Source: Setoptus koraiensis (taxonomy: Eukaryota; Arthropoda). Taken from it: a stretch of 64,000 bases of DNA. Location of the stretch: the NCBI GenBank assembly GCA_048013815.1, contig CM106585.1, forward strand, positions 10,602,001-10,666,000. Direction: 5' to 3'. The number at the start of each line of letters is the position of its first letter. Positions within the stretch are counted from its first letter, which is position 1. The position numbers and the translations under genes were made by a program. Of the stretch, positions 12,369 to 24,258 are shown piece after piece. A model generated the notes under the pieces. That model had not been told where the DNA came from. It was given only the letters and a program-made list of their open reading frames with translations, and searched no databases.

Positions 12369-12393
12369 CCAGCAGCGCCCCTGGTGGTCGCAC
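12369..12393 (-). promoter_or_regulatory. Candidate CTCF-type insulator motif
   Basis: On the minus strand the sequence reads CCACCAGGGGCGCTG, very close to the animal CTCF core (CCACNAGGGGGCGC), with one G fewer in the run. It lies in the gene-free block upstream of APC7. A related motif occurs at 38,657. CTCF itself was not seen in the window, so function is inference. Confidence 0.35.
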
Positions 12394-13793
12394 CAAACAG
12401 TAAGCCTGTGTCGGGAGTTGTGGGTGCACAGGGAACAAAAACGACTGTGGAGCAGTGCTGTGAATTTGTGCGTTGTTGTTGTCGGTACACGCATAAACAC
12501 TGATACTGTACTTGAGAATTGAGCAAAGCCAAAGTTACTTATGCACACACTGTGTGTGTGTGATCGCTTTATTACGTTCAAAACGTAGATGTGCGATGAT
12601 TCCGCCAGAGCGCGGCCACACTTTCCTAATGACGTGTGCAAGCGCTCACTGGAACCATCTCTCTTTTCGCGGTGCTGCACTAACGCAATTGATATAGCAA
12701 CAAGCGATACTGTACGCAGATGTGGGCAATCCAAAAATGGTAACACTTTGGCGGAACACCCCAGAGTTGGTCGTGCATTCTGAGGCGTCTCGAGTCTCCC
12801 TAGCGGGTATTTTTCGCATCGATGTCTTGAACAATGGGAGGCATAGCCACAGCACAGTGCTCACAGTGTATTTACTACTGAACCAGCGTATGGCATCAGC
12901 CGATACGAATGCGTGCGCCGTCTTTGTCCAATGTGTTGCTTTATCATTGTTGTTGTTGTTGTTGTTGCTGCAACATCATCATCATTATCATCATCATGTG
13001 TGTCATTCTCATTAAATGCTCTCTCTCTTCCCACTTTGAATGATGGTTGCCTTTTCATGAGGAAGGAAATGATAGTGATCGCGATGATGATGGTGATCAT
13101 GAAACAGTCAATTTATATACGATAATAACGAGACCCTGTACAAGTATATATACAACCATATTAACTACCATTGCTTGGTACTATTGATATTAGCCTGAGA
13201 GTGAGTGTATGTGTGGGAGTGATATTGAGCCACCAACAACAACTTGCGTATTCCATTTTATCTTGTATTTATATACGGATCAAACTATCATCATCAGCAT
13301 CAACATCAATCAGCAACATGAATGGCACGCTAAAAATGTGATGAGCATGTTTTTGTTGTAGCCAAAAACAACACCGGCTAGCACTATTGTACCCTACTGA
13401 TGGCCAACATGAAGATGGTCATGAATGATGGTGGCGATAATAGCGAAAATGGTGGTCATAAGTGCGGCTGGTAACCATCTCGAGCATCCTAATGATCTGT
13501 TACATATAATGCAAAAGTATTTGTTGATTACAATAGCCATCTACACCAGCTTGAATGATGTTGCTCGCGCCGTTGCCGATGGGCTGCAATTGGCCGGCTG
13601 ACACTGTTGACTGACTATATAGTATAGCAAACATCTGGCGATAGAGTCTGGCTGGATTGAGCAACGATATCCCATCGTTTGTTTAACACCCAGTGTTCTC
13701 ACTAACACTATAGACGCCGAGTGAGCATCGTTGTCAAGCACATCATATTACGGGTCATCTTTTATCCAACTGACGTAGACCAATGCAGTATTA

Positions 13794-13794
<1 letters not shown>

Positions 13795-13833
<39 letters not shown>
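13795..13833. repeat. (CT)n microsatellite, about 19 units
   Basis: Uninterrupted CT dinucleotide tract of about 39 bases. Read in frame it gives only a Leu-Ser repeat. Confidence 0.95.
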
Positions 13834-13837
<4 letters not shown>

Positions 13838-15129
13838 CGTCATCTGAATCGAGATGATTGTTTGTCTAAGCTAACGAGTGCTCTGTCTCCAGAGCGGCAG
13901 CCCTAGTTAACGGAATGTAACGCAAGTGAAACGAAAGAGTTATAATGTGGCGAATACTTTGTCCAATCCGATTACACTTTTGTCGCCCACCAATAGTCGC
14001 AACAGAACAGTTTGCTCAACTGCTCTCCCAATCGAACAATGCCCGTTGGTCGGCAATGCACACTCAACGGACACATTCTCACTATAGAGTCTAGACTTTT
14101 TTGAACAGAGTTCATACTCCGGCGCCACAACAATACTTCCAACTTCCCACCGGAAGCAGAAACTTTTTCTAGTCGTGTCCGGTTGGGTCCACTCGACTAT
14201 GCGATCCGGACAATATCTTTGCGAATGGCCAGCTGCTTTGCACGATACAGTGTGCCTGGTGATCATACCTGGCTATGATGACAACGGGTCACCGTATCCA
14301 CGATGCTGTGCGTGCTGAAGCACCTTGAGCGTATTTTGTGTCACACGTTTAAACCAAAATATAATCATCAATAGATATTAATTATTATGAGGGTAATAAT
14401 TAGTTATTATTAAAGAGGATTCAATATTATATGTCAGATTATTGCGTAATTTGACATGCTCACTCATTTGGCCAGCAACAAAGAAAAGGAGTGTAAAGAG
14501 CATGAGGAGAAAAACTGACTGGTCGCCATATGATAAGTCCGCTGAACAAACGCCGGGAACCGCGCGCGAGTGTGGGTGGGTATGCTCGTTCATTGGCCGC
14601 TATTCTGTGTGTGAGTTGTGTGTGTTGATGGCGAGTGAAGCGTGCTCATGGCAGCGACACGTGAAAATTATTTCTCTTCAATTGCCAGTAAAAATCATCA
14701 TTGTATCATTATTGAAATGGACTCAAAATTGCTAGGGCAATTCCATTATTTACACAAGGAACTCTGGACTTTTTATTATTATCAAATCAAATTATTGAAC
14801 ATCATCTATAATATCCATCAATTATCCATTTGAAATTATACTAACACAAAGAAACAAACAACAGAAAAGAAAACCGCGACCTGCAGTTTGTCCCCTGACA
14901 GTCTGGTTAGCATATCGTAGCGTTATTGTAGCCATTGTCATATCCCTTGAACCGCCAAACACACTGACACTCAGTGGCTAGTGTACTACAAACGCTGCAA
15001 ATGTTAAAAATTTCAAGATACACAATTTTGTATCACAATTTTTAATAGTTACATTTATTAATCTGAGTTAGTGATACTAGGCAGCTTTAATCAATCAATC
15101 AATTAGGACATTATCACATATTGTAGGGG

Positions 15130-17022
15130 ATGGCCAATCCACTGGTGCAAACTATCAAACAATTGTACGATGACAATCTCTACGACTACATCATAGATTG
15201 GGGCGAAATTCTCCTAGAGCCCACAAATCAGATCGGATTCCCAAAAGATCACATACAGGATTTGACCGCTCAACAGCGCTTCCAATTGCTCACCTATTTT
15301 GGTGAGGCACTCATGTATTGTAAATATTTTCGGCGTGCGATCAGAATATTTAAAGAGTGTCTGACTTTATTGGATACGTCACCTAGGCGGACCAGTAAAA
15401 GAAAATCCGCCAATGTGGAAAAAGATCAAGCATTCTTGTTGAATGAGAATGATATTAAACATAAATTATACTATTGTCACATAGGATTGAATGATCCAAC
15501 CGCCGCCATAGTGGCCCTCGAATCAATACCAAAACCTGAAAGATCCGTTGAGATACTCAGAGATTTAGCTAGATTGTATTCACAAGAAAATTTTATCGAC
15601 AAGGCGAAAGCAACCTATCGTGAAATACTAATCAGGCGACCGGAGTCATTAGGAGCTATCATTGAATTATGTAAACTATCAGTTGGCGACTGTAGTTATG
15701 ATGTAATGGAACGTCTCTTGCCACAACAATTTCTGTCATCATTCAATTGGCTTCCTACATGGATTAAAGCCCAATGCACCCTTTATTCTAACAATCAAAA
15801 AATAGCTATTAAATGGTTGGACAGTTTGTCTACCAAATTCAACTTATACAGCCCATCAATATTGTCTACTGTGGCCCAGGCACACTATCACGAAGGAAAC
15901 TTCAAAGAATCAAATAGACTTTTTAAAGTAGCTTTCAACAATGATGATTTAGCTATTAAACGTATAGATTGTTACGCTGCCTCACTACATAAAGATAATC
16001 AGATACGTGAGCTTGAGGACCTCACAGCGAGAATTTGTGAGGTTTGCCCACAAGAGGGTCAACACTTCTACGAGCATTGGCTCGTTATGGCACGATACAA
16101 CTCATGTCTAGATCAGAATGAAGGATCCAGAAGAAGAAAAGAGGAAGACAAAAAAAATTCTTCCTCTCAACCTAAAGCTTTATTGTTTGCCAAGAAGGCT
16201 ATCAAGATCAACAAGGATGCTGTAGAAAGTTTGATCCTTTTAGGAGAATTGTATTTCGAAAGAAAAGAATACGGTAGATCATTGAGTTACATGAATCACG
16301 CTCATGTGCAAGCTCCATATCGATTTGAAGTTCAAAAGCTTCTATGTCATGCTTTCTTGGAAGATAACAAGAAGCCGATGGCAATGAAATTTGCACTAGC
16401 AGCTATAAAAGCTCTTGGCGAGTCCGCTAGATCCTATCATTTATACGCGGATATTATTCTACGCAGTGGTAATACTCGAAAAAAGAATGATGCGAGAAAT
16501 TGTTTAGAAAAAGCAGTCCGTTATGATCCGTCATATTTACCCGCTGTACTAACATTAAGTGATTTGTACATAGAGGAGAAACATAGTAGTTTCGATAAAG
16601 CTATCGGTGTTCTCACCGCCGCTCTAACAAAACATCACACCAACAAGGAGATCCACAAAAAGTTGTATGTATGTTACACAGGAATAGAAGATCACCCTAA
16701 GGCTTTATATCACGAGGCTCGTGCTTCGGAGTAAGTATTTATTATATATTCATGTAGTCCTGTTATGATATCGAGCATGATCATTAGAGTCATTTTATTG
16801 ATTGATCTACTCTCTTTCTATATATTTTATTCAACTGACATACTTAAATGGAAATGAAGTGATGTCAACTATCGTCCTACAACCGAAACTTCTCAAAGAA
16901 TTGAGCAAAATAACTCGCATGACGAAGGAGACACACTTGGTCTGGAGGGTGAAGAGATGGTGGAAAGAGAAGACAGCGACACAGATGTTCTATCGGAGGA
17001 GATAGGTGATATGGGTCCATGA
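15130..17022 (+). CDS. ANAPC7: Anaphase-promoting complex subunit 7
   Basis: TPR scaffold subunit of the APC/C ubiquitin ligase that drives mitotic exit. Two exons, 15130-16730 and 16860-17022 (587 aa). The donor GTAAGT after GCTTCGGA and the acceptor before TGATGTC keep frame. N-terminal helices (LYDDNLYDYIIDW) are followed by a tandem array of TPR motifs from about residue 45 to 520, for example FGEALMYCKYFRRAIRIF, LILLGELYFERKEYGRSL and AVLTLSDLYIEE. The short second exon encodes an acidic tail (LEGEEMVEREDSDTD) ending EIGDMGP, matching the acidic C-terminus of vertebrate APC7. Length fits the family (~565-600 aa). No other TPR family aligns as well. Confidence 0.9.
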
Positions 17023-17153
17023 AGCAAGTTGTTTTCATCAATTGATGGCATGCATATCTGTGAAGTATAATTACTATGCAAAATCACATAGTAGTCTGAT
17101 TTCTTACAGTGAGAACTCGAATAAATCATCAATGTTTTGGATATCAAAATCGT

Positions 17154-18300
17154 TTAGAGCCTTGTGAAGATATTTATGAATGGCAGAACTATGGATTCAA
17201 CAGGTTTTCCCGTGAATTTAGAATCCTTGGTTTTGATAAGCTTATTATCCTTTAATTCCCAACCACCGCTAGGCACTTTAACTTTGTTGCACTTTTCTCC
17301 ATTGAAATCGTAATTTGGGCAGGCAAGATCGAGCACCTCACTAGAGTATCCCTTGATCATCTTTGTGCCTATGTATTCCTCGGCTGTCGAGTCAAAACTG
17401 TGACAAGTGTGTTTCACTAAACGATTTGAATACTCTTGAAATCTAGCGAATGCACAACAAGACATTGGTATTTTGTCGTCCGTGTTCTTTTCATTACTTA
17501 TGAGGGTTAGGGAATTCTATTTGCAAATTGCGGGATTTGAAGACAATTCGATTTAACCATTATTATTGACTAAAGAAAACAACATTTTCGACTGCTTAAG
17601 TGCTTGATTCTTACCGTAAGTTGTTCCATGGTGTCATGTAAACTGTTGATTACAGTTTTCAGGCATCTGTAATGAGTCAAATACTCTTTAGTTCCATTTG
17701 TGCTACATCGTTTTCTCATCACTTGTCCGGCGCCTTCAAGGGGAACAAGATCCGACGTATAGATTAGCGACGATTAACGACTGCGAAAAACAAATCAATC
17801 CATTCAATAGATGATAATTACCTAAAATTAGCAATCCTGTAACTTGACGTTCGAAAGGACTCAGGCATCTCCTGGCAAAATTTTTAATACAATCCTCGGC
17901 ATCGAATTCTTCCCTTTAGATTATGTATATTTAAGAATTAAAGCCAGTTGTTAACAAGCGGACTCTAGCAATATCTTTATCGTGACTTAATTTTTCCAAC
18001 TTACTGACAATGTGGGACCATCTCTGCCTGATTAACTGGTAAATAGACAGATCTTTTGCCAAAAACCATAACTGTGGATCCACATTTATCTAACACATCT
18101 CTATCACAAGTTTTGTTAGCAACTCCCGCCAAATTGGGTATGACCCTTTGGCCCTGATAGGATGCCATTTGCGTTGAGCCTAGAAATGATCAAAGTGTGA
18201 GGGAGTTGTTAAATGTAAAATTTCACTGGTCAAGTTCTTTTGGCGCTGTATTGAGGTACTTACAAATGGCTAAGACAAAGATTATTGATTTAGGGAACAT
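17154..18300 (-). CDS. Secreted cysteine-rich protein, 27-kDa-hemolymph-like (DUF1397)
   Basis: Five exons: 18300-18264, 18179-18005, 17913-17822, 17733-17615 and 17486-17154 (251 aa, all junctions in frame). Exon 1 is a signal peptide (MFPKSIIFVLAIC). The mature part has regularly spaced cysteines (NKTCDRDVLDKCG, EDCIKNFARRCLSPFER, RKRCSTNGTKEY, HYRCLKTVINSL, PMSCCAFARFQEY, KHTCHSF, DLACPNYDF, EKCNKV). The pattern of 'RCL-PFER', 'YRCLK' and a late 'KHTC' resembles the arthropod 27-kDa hemolymph glycoprotein family, assigned from memory only. It would be extracellular with unknown function. It is convergent with APC7 (132 bases between stops). Confidence 0.7.
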
Positions 18301-18846
18301 GGTTGTTTCGGGTTTATTTCTTCTCAGCTGTCGTTCGTTTCAACAGTTTCACGATCTTTAGATATGGCTTTTTTTGATAACTGATTGGTTGATAATGTTT
18401 CGTGAGCCTCTAGCAACTGAATGTACACGGTATCCGATTCAGAACAGATTTATATGTTCCAAGTTGGGATCAGAATGGCAAAAGGATAGAGAAGATTCTC
18501 TGTCTATCATATAGTGTTTACAGCTAAACTTTACTATGAGTACCAAAGATGGTTAATCAAAAAAGAATGGAATCTAAGAGAAACCATGCTAGAAGAGGTA
18601 GAGTTATTTCTGACTCAAGTTTTGCATAATTCGTATAAGTTGAATTTTGGACAAAGATTCAAGCTTTGAACATTGATTCGACTAGTATAGAATCTCTATT
18701 CGTCTTGCATGAAATTAGGAGAGCGGGTAACTTCAGTGATTGTAATGCATAAAAAGGAAACGTTGATGGAAACAAAGAGAATAAAGATTTGACAATTTAT
18801 TTTTCCGAGTTTTTCCTGATATCTAAACGTTCAACAACTTTTACTC

Positions 18847-18948
18847 ACAGTATAACAGTTATTCCATCTATGTCCGTTGGAGTAGATGGTTCTTGTTGAA
18901 TAGTTTTCAAATCTTGTTCGTATGCGATGATTAATTGTTGTTTCTCAA
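18847..18948 (-). CDS. Possible last exon of a small unidentified gene
   Basis: A good acceptor (ATTTCAG at 18,949) opens a frame reading EKQQLIIAYEQDLKTI... and ending in DGITVIL at a TGA, with an AATAAA about 40 bases downstream. The composition looks coding, but no confident upstream exon could be placed. A weak candidate start is ATGGATAAAGGAG near 19,100. No family recognised. Confidence 0.35.
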
Positions 18949-19426
18949 CTGAAATGATAAATCAAGTAGTGTTTTCTCTCATCTTTCTTTTTCAATTACA
19001 ATGTAAAGTTATTCTATTCCATGTGACTTAAAATCACCTGAGATGGTTCACGTTAATTTATAGCTAGAGGAATTTTACAGTAGACTTGACCATAAACTCC
19101 TTTATCCATTCGTGTTTTCACTCGCAAGCTTTCATCAATTCTTCTCTAAGATTATTCTGTACTATTCATGCGTAGCTCTGTATTTAGATAGTGCTAAAAA
19201 ACTTCACTGAATACAAGTTTGCCGCTCGAAACGGTAAATTATTCAATAGATTTATTAATAGAAACGATGCAGTTTAACGCTGCCTCAAACTTAACAATGA
19301 CTTAAGGCTAAAAGGTACCAGAGCCAGATTCATCTGTATAGGTAGAAAACTAATAGAAGAGCTCGAGCTCGGTACCTGGCTATTTATCAAGAATTGAGTA
19401 AGAATTGTACAAGTTATTTTGCAGTT

Positions 19427-20583
19427 TTAAAGATCGTTATTCTTGATAAAGCGATTGCCCTCACTATTCTTGCCAGTGTATCGATAGGCCAATCGAGAGA
19501 AGATTCCTAATGAAATAGCAGATATTAGATAAAAGATGCATTAGGTCTGCTAGTGTGTATCAAATACTTGCAATGCGACTTCTGTTGTGGCAGTTAGGTA
19601 CAAACCTTTTGGTTGGAGGTCGTCAAACTGTGATGACACTCTGGTCGTTATAATGGGTAAGTTGGTTGCCGGGGCGAATCTTAAATTGTATGTATTCTGA
19701 ATGTACAACAACAACAAAACATGAACATTCTCAAAATCCATTGTGATCAAAAATTTTCTGTTACCGGAAAATTTCGACTAAACTTACCGCTTCCGGCTTG
19801 ACAAGTAAGTAGTGACCCTTTTTGATGGCTTCTTCTCTTTCGTTGTTAGAGATCTTAGTGGAATCTAAAAATTTTAGGTTGGGCAGATTGTATATAACAT
19901 AAAATCTAGGGACCAAACGATAAAAAAGTATAAAAGATACGTTAGAATGTAAATGACCAATCTGCCAAGACTGCTTGATGATTTTGTGTTTCTTTTTTCA
20001 ATTGACAATGCTTACCTGTATCTTTGGTAGTCATACTCATCCTCATTGACTAGCTCCCCTGAATCACAGGTCTTAGTCATTTGGCTTGGACACAAAGAGT
20101 TGCCTATAAGAGATAGGAATTCAAGATTTGGGCAACAAGTTCTGATATTTTCTATAAGACGACTCAGATCCTTGAGCTACATGAAGAGGCGATATAAGGC
20201 GGCAAGAGTTATAGATAGATGACTTATGGCTTATAGCAATCTGAGAGATGAGGTTGTTAGAGTTGTACAACAACAACAGATACCTTATTTTTGTTTATGG
20301 ATAGCGTTTTGAGGCATAGGTTCGGTTTAAGTAGGACATTGTCATCATCTAGTAGGTTATTGTCTAAAATCAACTCGTTCAACTTTACAAATGAATCAAT
20401 ATATTTGAAACTAGTCAGAGTATTGTAACTCAAGTCCAATTTTTGCGCCAAATGGCCAAATTTTGTAGCCAGTATCGCCGGTATCTCGCATCGATTTTGA
20501 GCTATATATGTCAATTGATTATTTTTCCATAGTATACATTGTTCCCCATTCTCAGTGATTAGATGCAGATTGTCTGAGGACAT
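19427..20583 (-). CDS. LRMDA: LRMDA-like leucine-rich repeat protein
   Basis: Five exons: 20583-20284, 20176-20016, 19905-19788, 19696-19606 and 19506-19427 (249 aa). The start is the ATG of MSSDNLHLI. LRRs run through exon 1 (KLDLSYNTLTSF, NELILDNNLLDD, LKTLSINKNK). They are followed by the hallmark LRMDA stretch LEFLSLIGNS, ...EDEYDYQRYR, FYVIYNLPNLKFLDS, ISNNEREEA. The tail YTGKNSEGNRFIKNNDL matches the invertebrate orthologues as I remember them. Its exon needs a GTTTGT donor, which is weaker but the only one that keeps frame. Without that intron the frame would run to a stop at 19,550. In vertebrates LRMDA is linked to melanocyte differentiation; its role in arthropods is unclear. Confidence 0.82.
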
Positions 20584-20928
20584 GATTCTCTCTCTTGTAT
20601 GCAATAAAAACGACCCAAATGAAACAGTCTCTAGAGGATTTATTCTATTCTCGCTCCGGGAACCAAGATCTGTTGATGGTTTCTGATGTGATATATCCCA
20701 AAAAATTCAATTTCATCCAGTTAGAAACCAAAAACAAGTTCTGGTCATTTTAGTGCGCCGCTCGCTGCATAATCTTGATTTACTCAAGCGCGAAACATAA
20801 CTAATCAAATAAACTTTCAAGAAAAATCTGTCAGAGGCGCTGGCATAGCTCAAATAATAGACATTAAATCAGGGCCTGTTTCATTTCTTTTCCTTCAAAT
20901 TGTTTTCTTCAGTGTGCATTGAAGCAGA
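20584..20928. other. Intergenic, LRMDA 5' flank with a CTCF-like motif
   Basis: About 345 bases upstream of the LRMDA-like start. They include CAGAGGCGCTGGCAT at 20,832-20,846, identical over 15 bases to part of the motif at 38,661-38,675. No coding domain seen. Confidence 0.4.
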
Positions 20929-21087
20929 TTAGCTCGGTGCTCTATCGGCATCAGAGGTGCGTTGCGTGCTGCCCTCTTTCTGATCTTGCACATAACTACT
21001 CCTGATCACCAACTGCCGCTCGATTATGTGCAGCTGAACTGCACAGAATAGCGAAAAAGTGCACACAATCACCGTAAACATTTTCAT
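20929..21087 (-). CDS. Small single-TM protein (possible UQCC6/BRAWNIN-like)
   Basis: Short frame of 52 aa starting MKMFTVIVCTFSLFC, just after an acceptor-like TTCTTCAG. One TM helix is followed by a polar tail. The KMF start, single helix and basic ERQ/RSS segment loosely recall the mitochondrial complex III assembly micropeptide UQCC6. The resemblance is weak and the frame could be chance. Confidence 0.3.
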   Translation of the reverse strand: MKMFTVIVCTFSLFCAVQLHIIERQLVIRSSYVQDQKEGSTQRTSDADRAPS

Positions 21088-21221
21088 AACAAGATTCAAT
21101 TTTACCGCTGAAGAAATAAGAAAAACATGAAAAACGTGATGATTTCTTGTGATTGTATCATTTGATTGATATCCCATTCAATTATTATTTTATATATTTC
21201 GTCAACAATACAATAATCAAA

Positions 21222-21986
21222 ATGTCGCATCAAAATGTATTTCTGCCGGAGAGTCAACCACAGATAATTCAGCAGCCACAGTTGATTCAGGAACCTCAGC
21301 TAATTCAAGAGCCACAGACGATTCAGCCGCCACAGATGATCCAACAACCGCAGATAATCCAGCAGCCGCAGATGATTCAGCAACCGCAGGTTATTCAACA
21401 GCCACAGCTACTTCAGGAGCCACAGCTAATTCAAGAGCCACAGCTAATTGCTCCACCTCAGCTAACTCAGCAACCACAGCTCACCCAACAACCACAGCTA
21501 ACGCAACAACCTCTGCTAACACAGCAGCCGCAGCTAATTCAACAACCTATGCAATTTCAAGCTACACCACCACCGCCACCACCACCGATGCAACAACAGG
21601 CTCAGGAACCCCAGCAGTCACAACAGTCACAACCGTCGAACCAGCCAAGTCAAAGCAAAAATGTGGATTTACTGCTAAACAAACAGAGGCTGCAAGAGTT
21701 GGTGAATGAGATAGATCCAAATGAGCAATTAGATGAGGATGTCGAGGACGTGCTACTCGAAATGGCGGACGAATTCATCGAAAATGTTGTTTCGTCTGCT
21801 TGTATGATAGCCAAACATAGAAAATCTTCTACTTTGGAGGTGGAAGACGTACAGTTGTATCTTGAGAGGAAATACAAAATGTGGATACCAGGTTTCAATA
21901 CAGTGGATACTCATTCCAATAGGTTCATCAGCGAAGCCCACAAACAACGCCTGGCTTTGATAAAAAGAACCCTTAAGAAGCCATAA
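21222..21986 (+). CDS. TAF12: TFIID subunit 12
   Basis: Histone-fold subunit of TFIID (and SAGA), heterodimer partner of TAF4. The open frame extends upstream, but the ATG of MSHQNVF has an AAA A context and is the likely start (254 aa). Residues ~5-125 are a proline/glutamine repeat built from units like QPQLIQ and EPQLIQ, then a PPPPPP run. The C-terminal ~110 residues are the TAF12 histone fold, nearly colinear with human: RLQELVNEIDPNEQLDEDVE, then HRKSSTLEVEDVQLYLERKY, MWIPGF and EAHKQRLALIKRT. Single exon. It is convergent with PSMA4, with 79 bases between the stops. Confidence 0.96.
   Translation: MSHQNVFLPESQPQIIQQPQLIQEPQLIQEPQTIQPPQMIQQPQIIQQPQMIQQPQVIQQPQLLQEPQLIQEPQLIAPPQLTQQPQLTQQPQLTQQPLLTQQPQLIQQPMQFQATPPPPPPPMQQQAQEPQQSQQSQPSNQPSQSKNVDLLLNKQRLQELVNEIDPNEQLDEDVEDVLLEMADEFIENVVSSACMIAKHRKSSTLEVEDVQLYLERKYKMWIPGFNTVDTHSNRFISEAHKQRLALIKRTLKKP
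21246..21590 (+). repeat. TAF12: In-frame minisatellite encoding (PQ-L/I-I-QQ/E) repeats
   Basis: About 16-20 imperfect tandem copies of a 15-18 base unit (CAGCCACAGTTGATTCAG type) inside the TAF12 coding region. Codons vary at third positions while the peptide pattern is kept, indicating selection or old expansion. Confidence 0.8.
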
Positions 21987-22065
21987 TGATGAAGAAACAT
22001 CATTTCTATGTAAATCAATATATATAGTTTATTTGGAAATCATCCATATCTGATGCTCAGTCCCA

Positions 22066-23166
22066 TCATTTGCCTTCGCTCGCTTTCGCGGCTTTTTCCT
22101 TTTCCTTCTCGCGTTTGACTGCCTCTATTCTGGCTGCCTCCTCGGCTTCGAATTTTGTTATCAACTTCTCTACTTGATTGCTTGGAAGGTTCTTGATCTC
22201 TGTCTTGCCATCAACTCTAGATAAAGTAGCAATCTCGACTGATAGATCATGAAGTAGAGGAAAGAATTAGTCATACATATTTTGTTGATTACGATGCAAT
22301 CCACAAGAATTGTCAAACACCTACCTTTGTCCGCTGTCATCTTAGTCATATCCAGCGTCTTGCTAAGAACTTTTACAGCTAAATCGAGAGCTTTATTCAA
22401 TGTCATGTCATCCTTGTAGTCTTGTTTCAATATGGAGACAGCCGCTGCGCTATTGTTTCCTATACATGTAGCTTTCCATCCTCCATAATTACCGCTCGGA
22501 TCTGATTGATATAGCTGATAACCGTGCCTATCGTCCCAACCCATATATAGAATTGATACACCGAATGGTCTTCTACCACCGTATTGAGTATAACCTTGCT
22601 TGATATCACACAACCAGCTGACCAGCCTCTCACATGGAATACTTTTACCGTTCATGAGTAGATACCGCTGGGCCATTAATCTGAGCTCATTTGTAAGGAC
22701 ATTAGCATCAGAAGTAATTCCAGCAACACTACAAGCCATGTCACTGTGAATGAAAATGGTTCAAGAGAAAATGGAGAAAAAAGGGTGTTAATGTCGGTCT
22801 AACTGGCCATCTCTGAGCGTAAATTATATAAGAATCAAGGCCAGTGCTTACTCATGGAGTTTGTAGATTTTCTCGTTCGAAATGACCTCATCCAACAATT
22901 TATTTGTATTGCGACGTTCGGCGGCCAAAACTATGCCATCGGTGGACAGAATTCCCAAGCAGGTACCGGCATGACCAATGGCTTCCATTGCGTACTCTAC
23001 CTGGTACAGTCGACCTGATACAGAAACGCAATTGACATTGTTGAGAAATTGTTTATCATTCAAGATTTTCGATGATGTTCGAATAGTTTCACTTTTGACG
23101 ATTGTTTTGGGCACACTTACCCTCTGGCGAAAATATGGTGGTCCTCGAATCGTATCGTCGTGCCAT
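22066..23166 (-). CDS. PSMA4: 20S proteasome alpha subunit PSMA4 (alpha-3)
   Basis: Alpha-ring subunit of the 20S proteasome core. Four exons: 23166-23121, 23014-22852, 22743-22325 and 22238-22066 (266 aa; human 261). The protein begins [20 protein letters not shown], the alpha-subunit signature, and continues [48 protein letters not shown] and [15 protein letters not shown]. It ends with a charged tail ([16 protein letters not shown]) typical of PSMA4. All splice sites are GT-AG with frame kept. Its 3' end faces TAF12. Confidence 0.97.
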
Positions 23167-24258
23167 GTTGATCAAATTTCACTAATTGGCGAAATCAACA
23201 ACTATTAATATAATAAAATTCAGTTTAGTTTTGATTTAATGATTGTCACGACACTATGACAAATGGATTAATCTTGTCGATTATCTACAGATTGGATGAC
23301 TGATATCAAAGGATCAGGTGTTATTTCTGACCATGTTTTTTAGCAGAAATGATTAAAATGCCGACTGCTCCATCTATGAGAGCAGTCCTACGAGAGTTCG
23401 GAACGTTCTATTTGTAGTAGCGCGCTCTTTGAACACGATTCTCGTCGAAGACGAGAATCTTCATGAGATTCTCTCATATAAAGTTTGATCGAAATTTAAC
23501 ATAGTTGTTGTGACTGCCGGTAGATTATGATAGATCCTCTCGCACTAGTAGGTACTACTCGTTCTCAAAACAAGCGTACTTTCGAACTGAGTGTATAACA
23601 CTTCCGGAGTGGGAGCTCTATTCGCAATGTATGGCCTGTGAAGGGTCCCATAGGCCTTAGACAAAATCAGAAAATCTCACAAATCTCATTGAGATATTAT
23701 CAGAAGTCAACATTGGAATATCATATAATCGCCATCGATGATAATGAATAGAAGAGGTTGCAGTAGCAAAGCAGTCAATGACAATGGTAAAATAAAATGA
23801 GCGCCCTCAATAATCTCTAGTTGAGCCCACACAGGGCGATTGCAAAAGCACTTCCTAGTAACCTGCACTCGGCCTAGAACTGACTTGATAACTATGGTTA
23901 CTAAGGCGGTCTCCGTTCTAATATTTCAACAATACATGACAACAAAAAGACACATATTGAACTACCTCCGTAACCACTATCTATAGCGAGTTTGTGAAAT
24001 ATACCCCAGAGTCGCTGCTAGGTTCACTACTCATTGAAACAATAGTTGATGTGACTTGAGAGCTTTAGAACTTGTTCATCGAGATGTCGAACCTATCAAT
24101 ATAGTCGCACGCTTGTCCAAAACATCTCTAACTCTATTCTTTTCATTTTCTTCTGCTGTTAATAGATAATCAAAATGTACATAATGCACAAGTGTTTATT
24201 ATTGAAATTACTCTAATTTATTGAGCTCTTATCTCTGTTGAAAAACAAGTAGAACAAG
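23167..24258. other. Intergenic
   Basis: About 1.1 kb between two divergently transcribed genes (PSMA4 and the GR-like receptor). No conserved frame or repeat recognised. Confidence 0.5.

Larger units (their letters stand above)
11551..15129. other. 3.6 kb gene-free block
   Basis: No reading frame here shows a known domain. The block contains GAT/ATG-rich and TTG-rich low-complexity stretches (about 12,120-12,210 and 12,945-13,000), a CT microsatellite, and a CTCF-like motif at about 12,369-12,393. It separates the BTB factor promoter from APC7 and may be regulatory. Unrecognised non-coding exons cannot be excluded. Confidence 0.5.

Noticed and set aside
12120-13125. Several short ORFs on both strands
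   Set aside because: Low-complexity GAT, TTG and CAT repeats. No consistent coding character or splice continuity.
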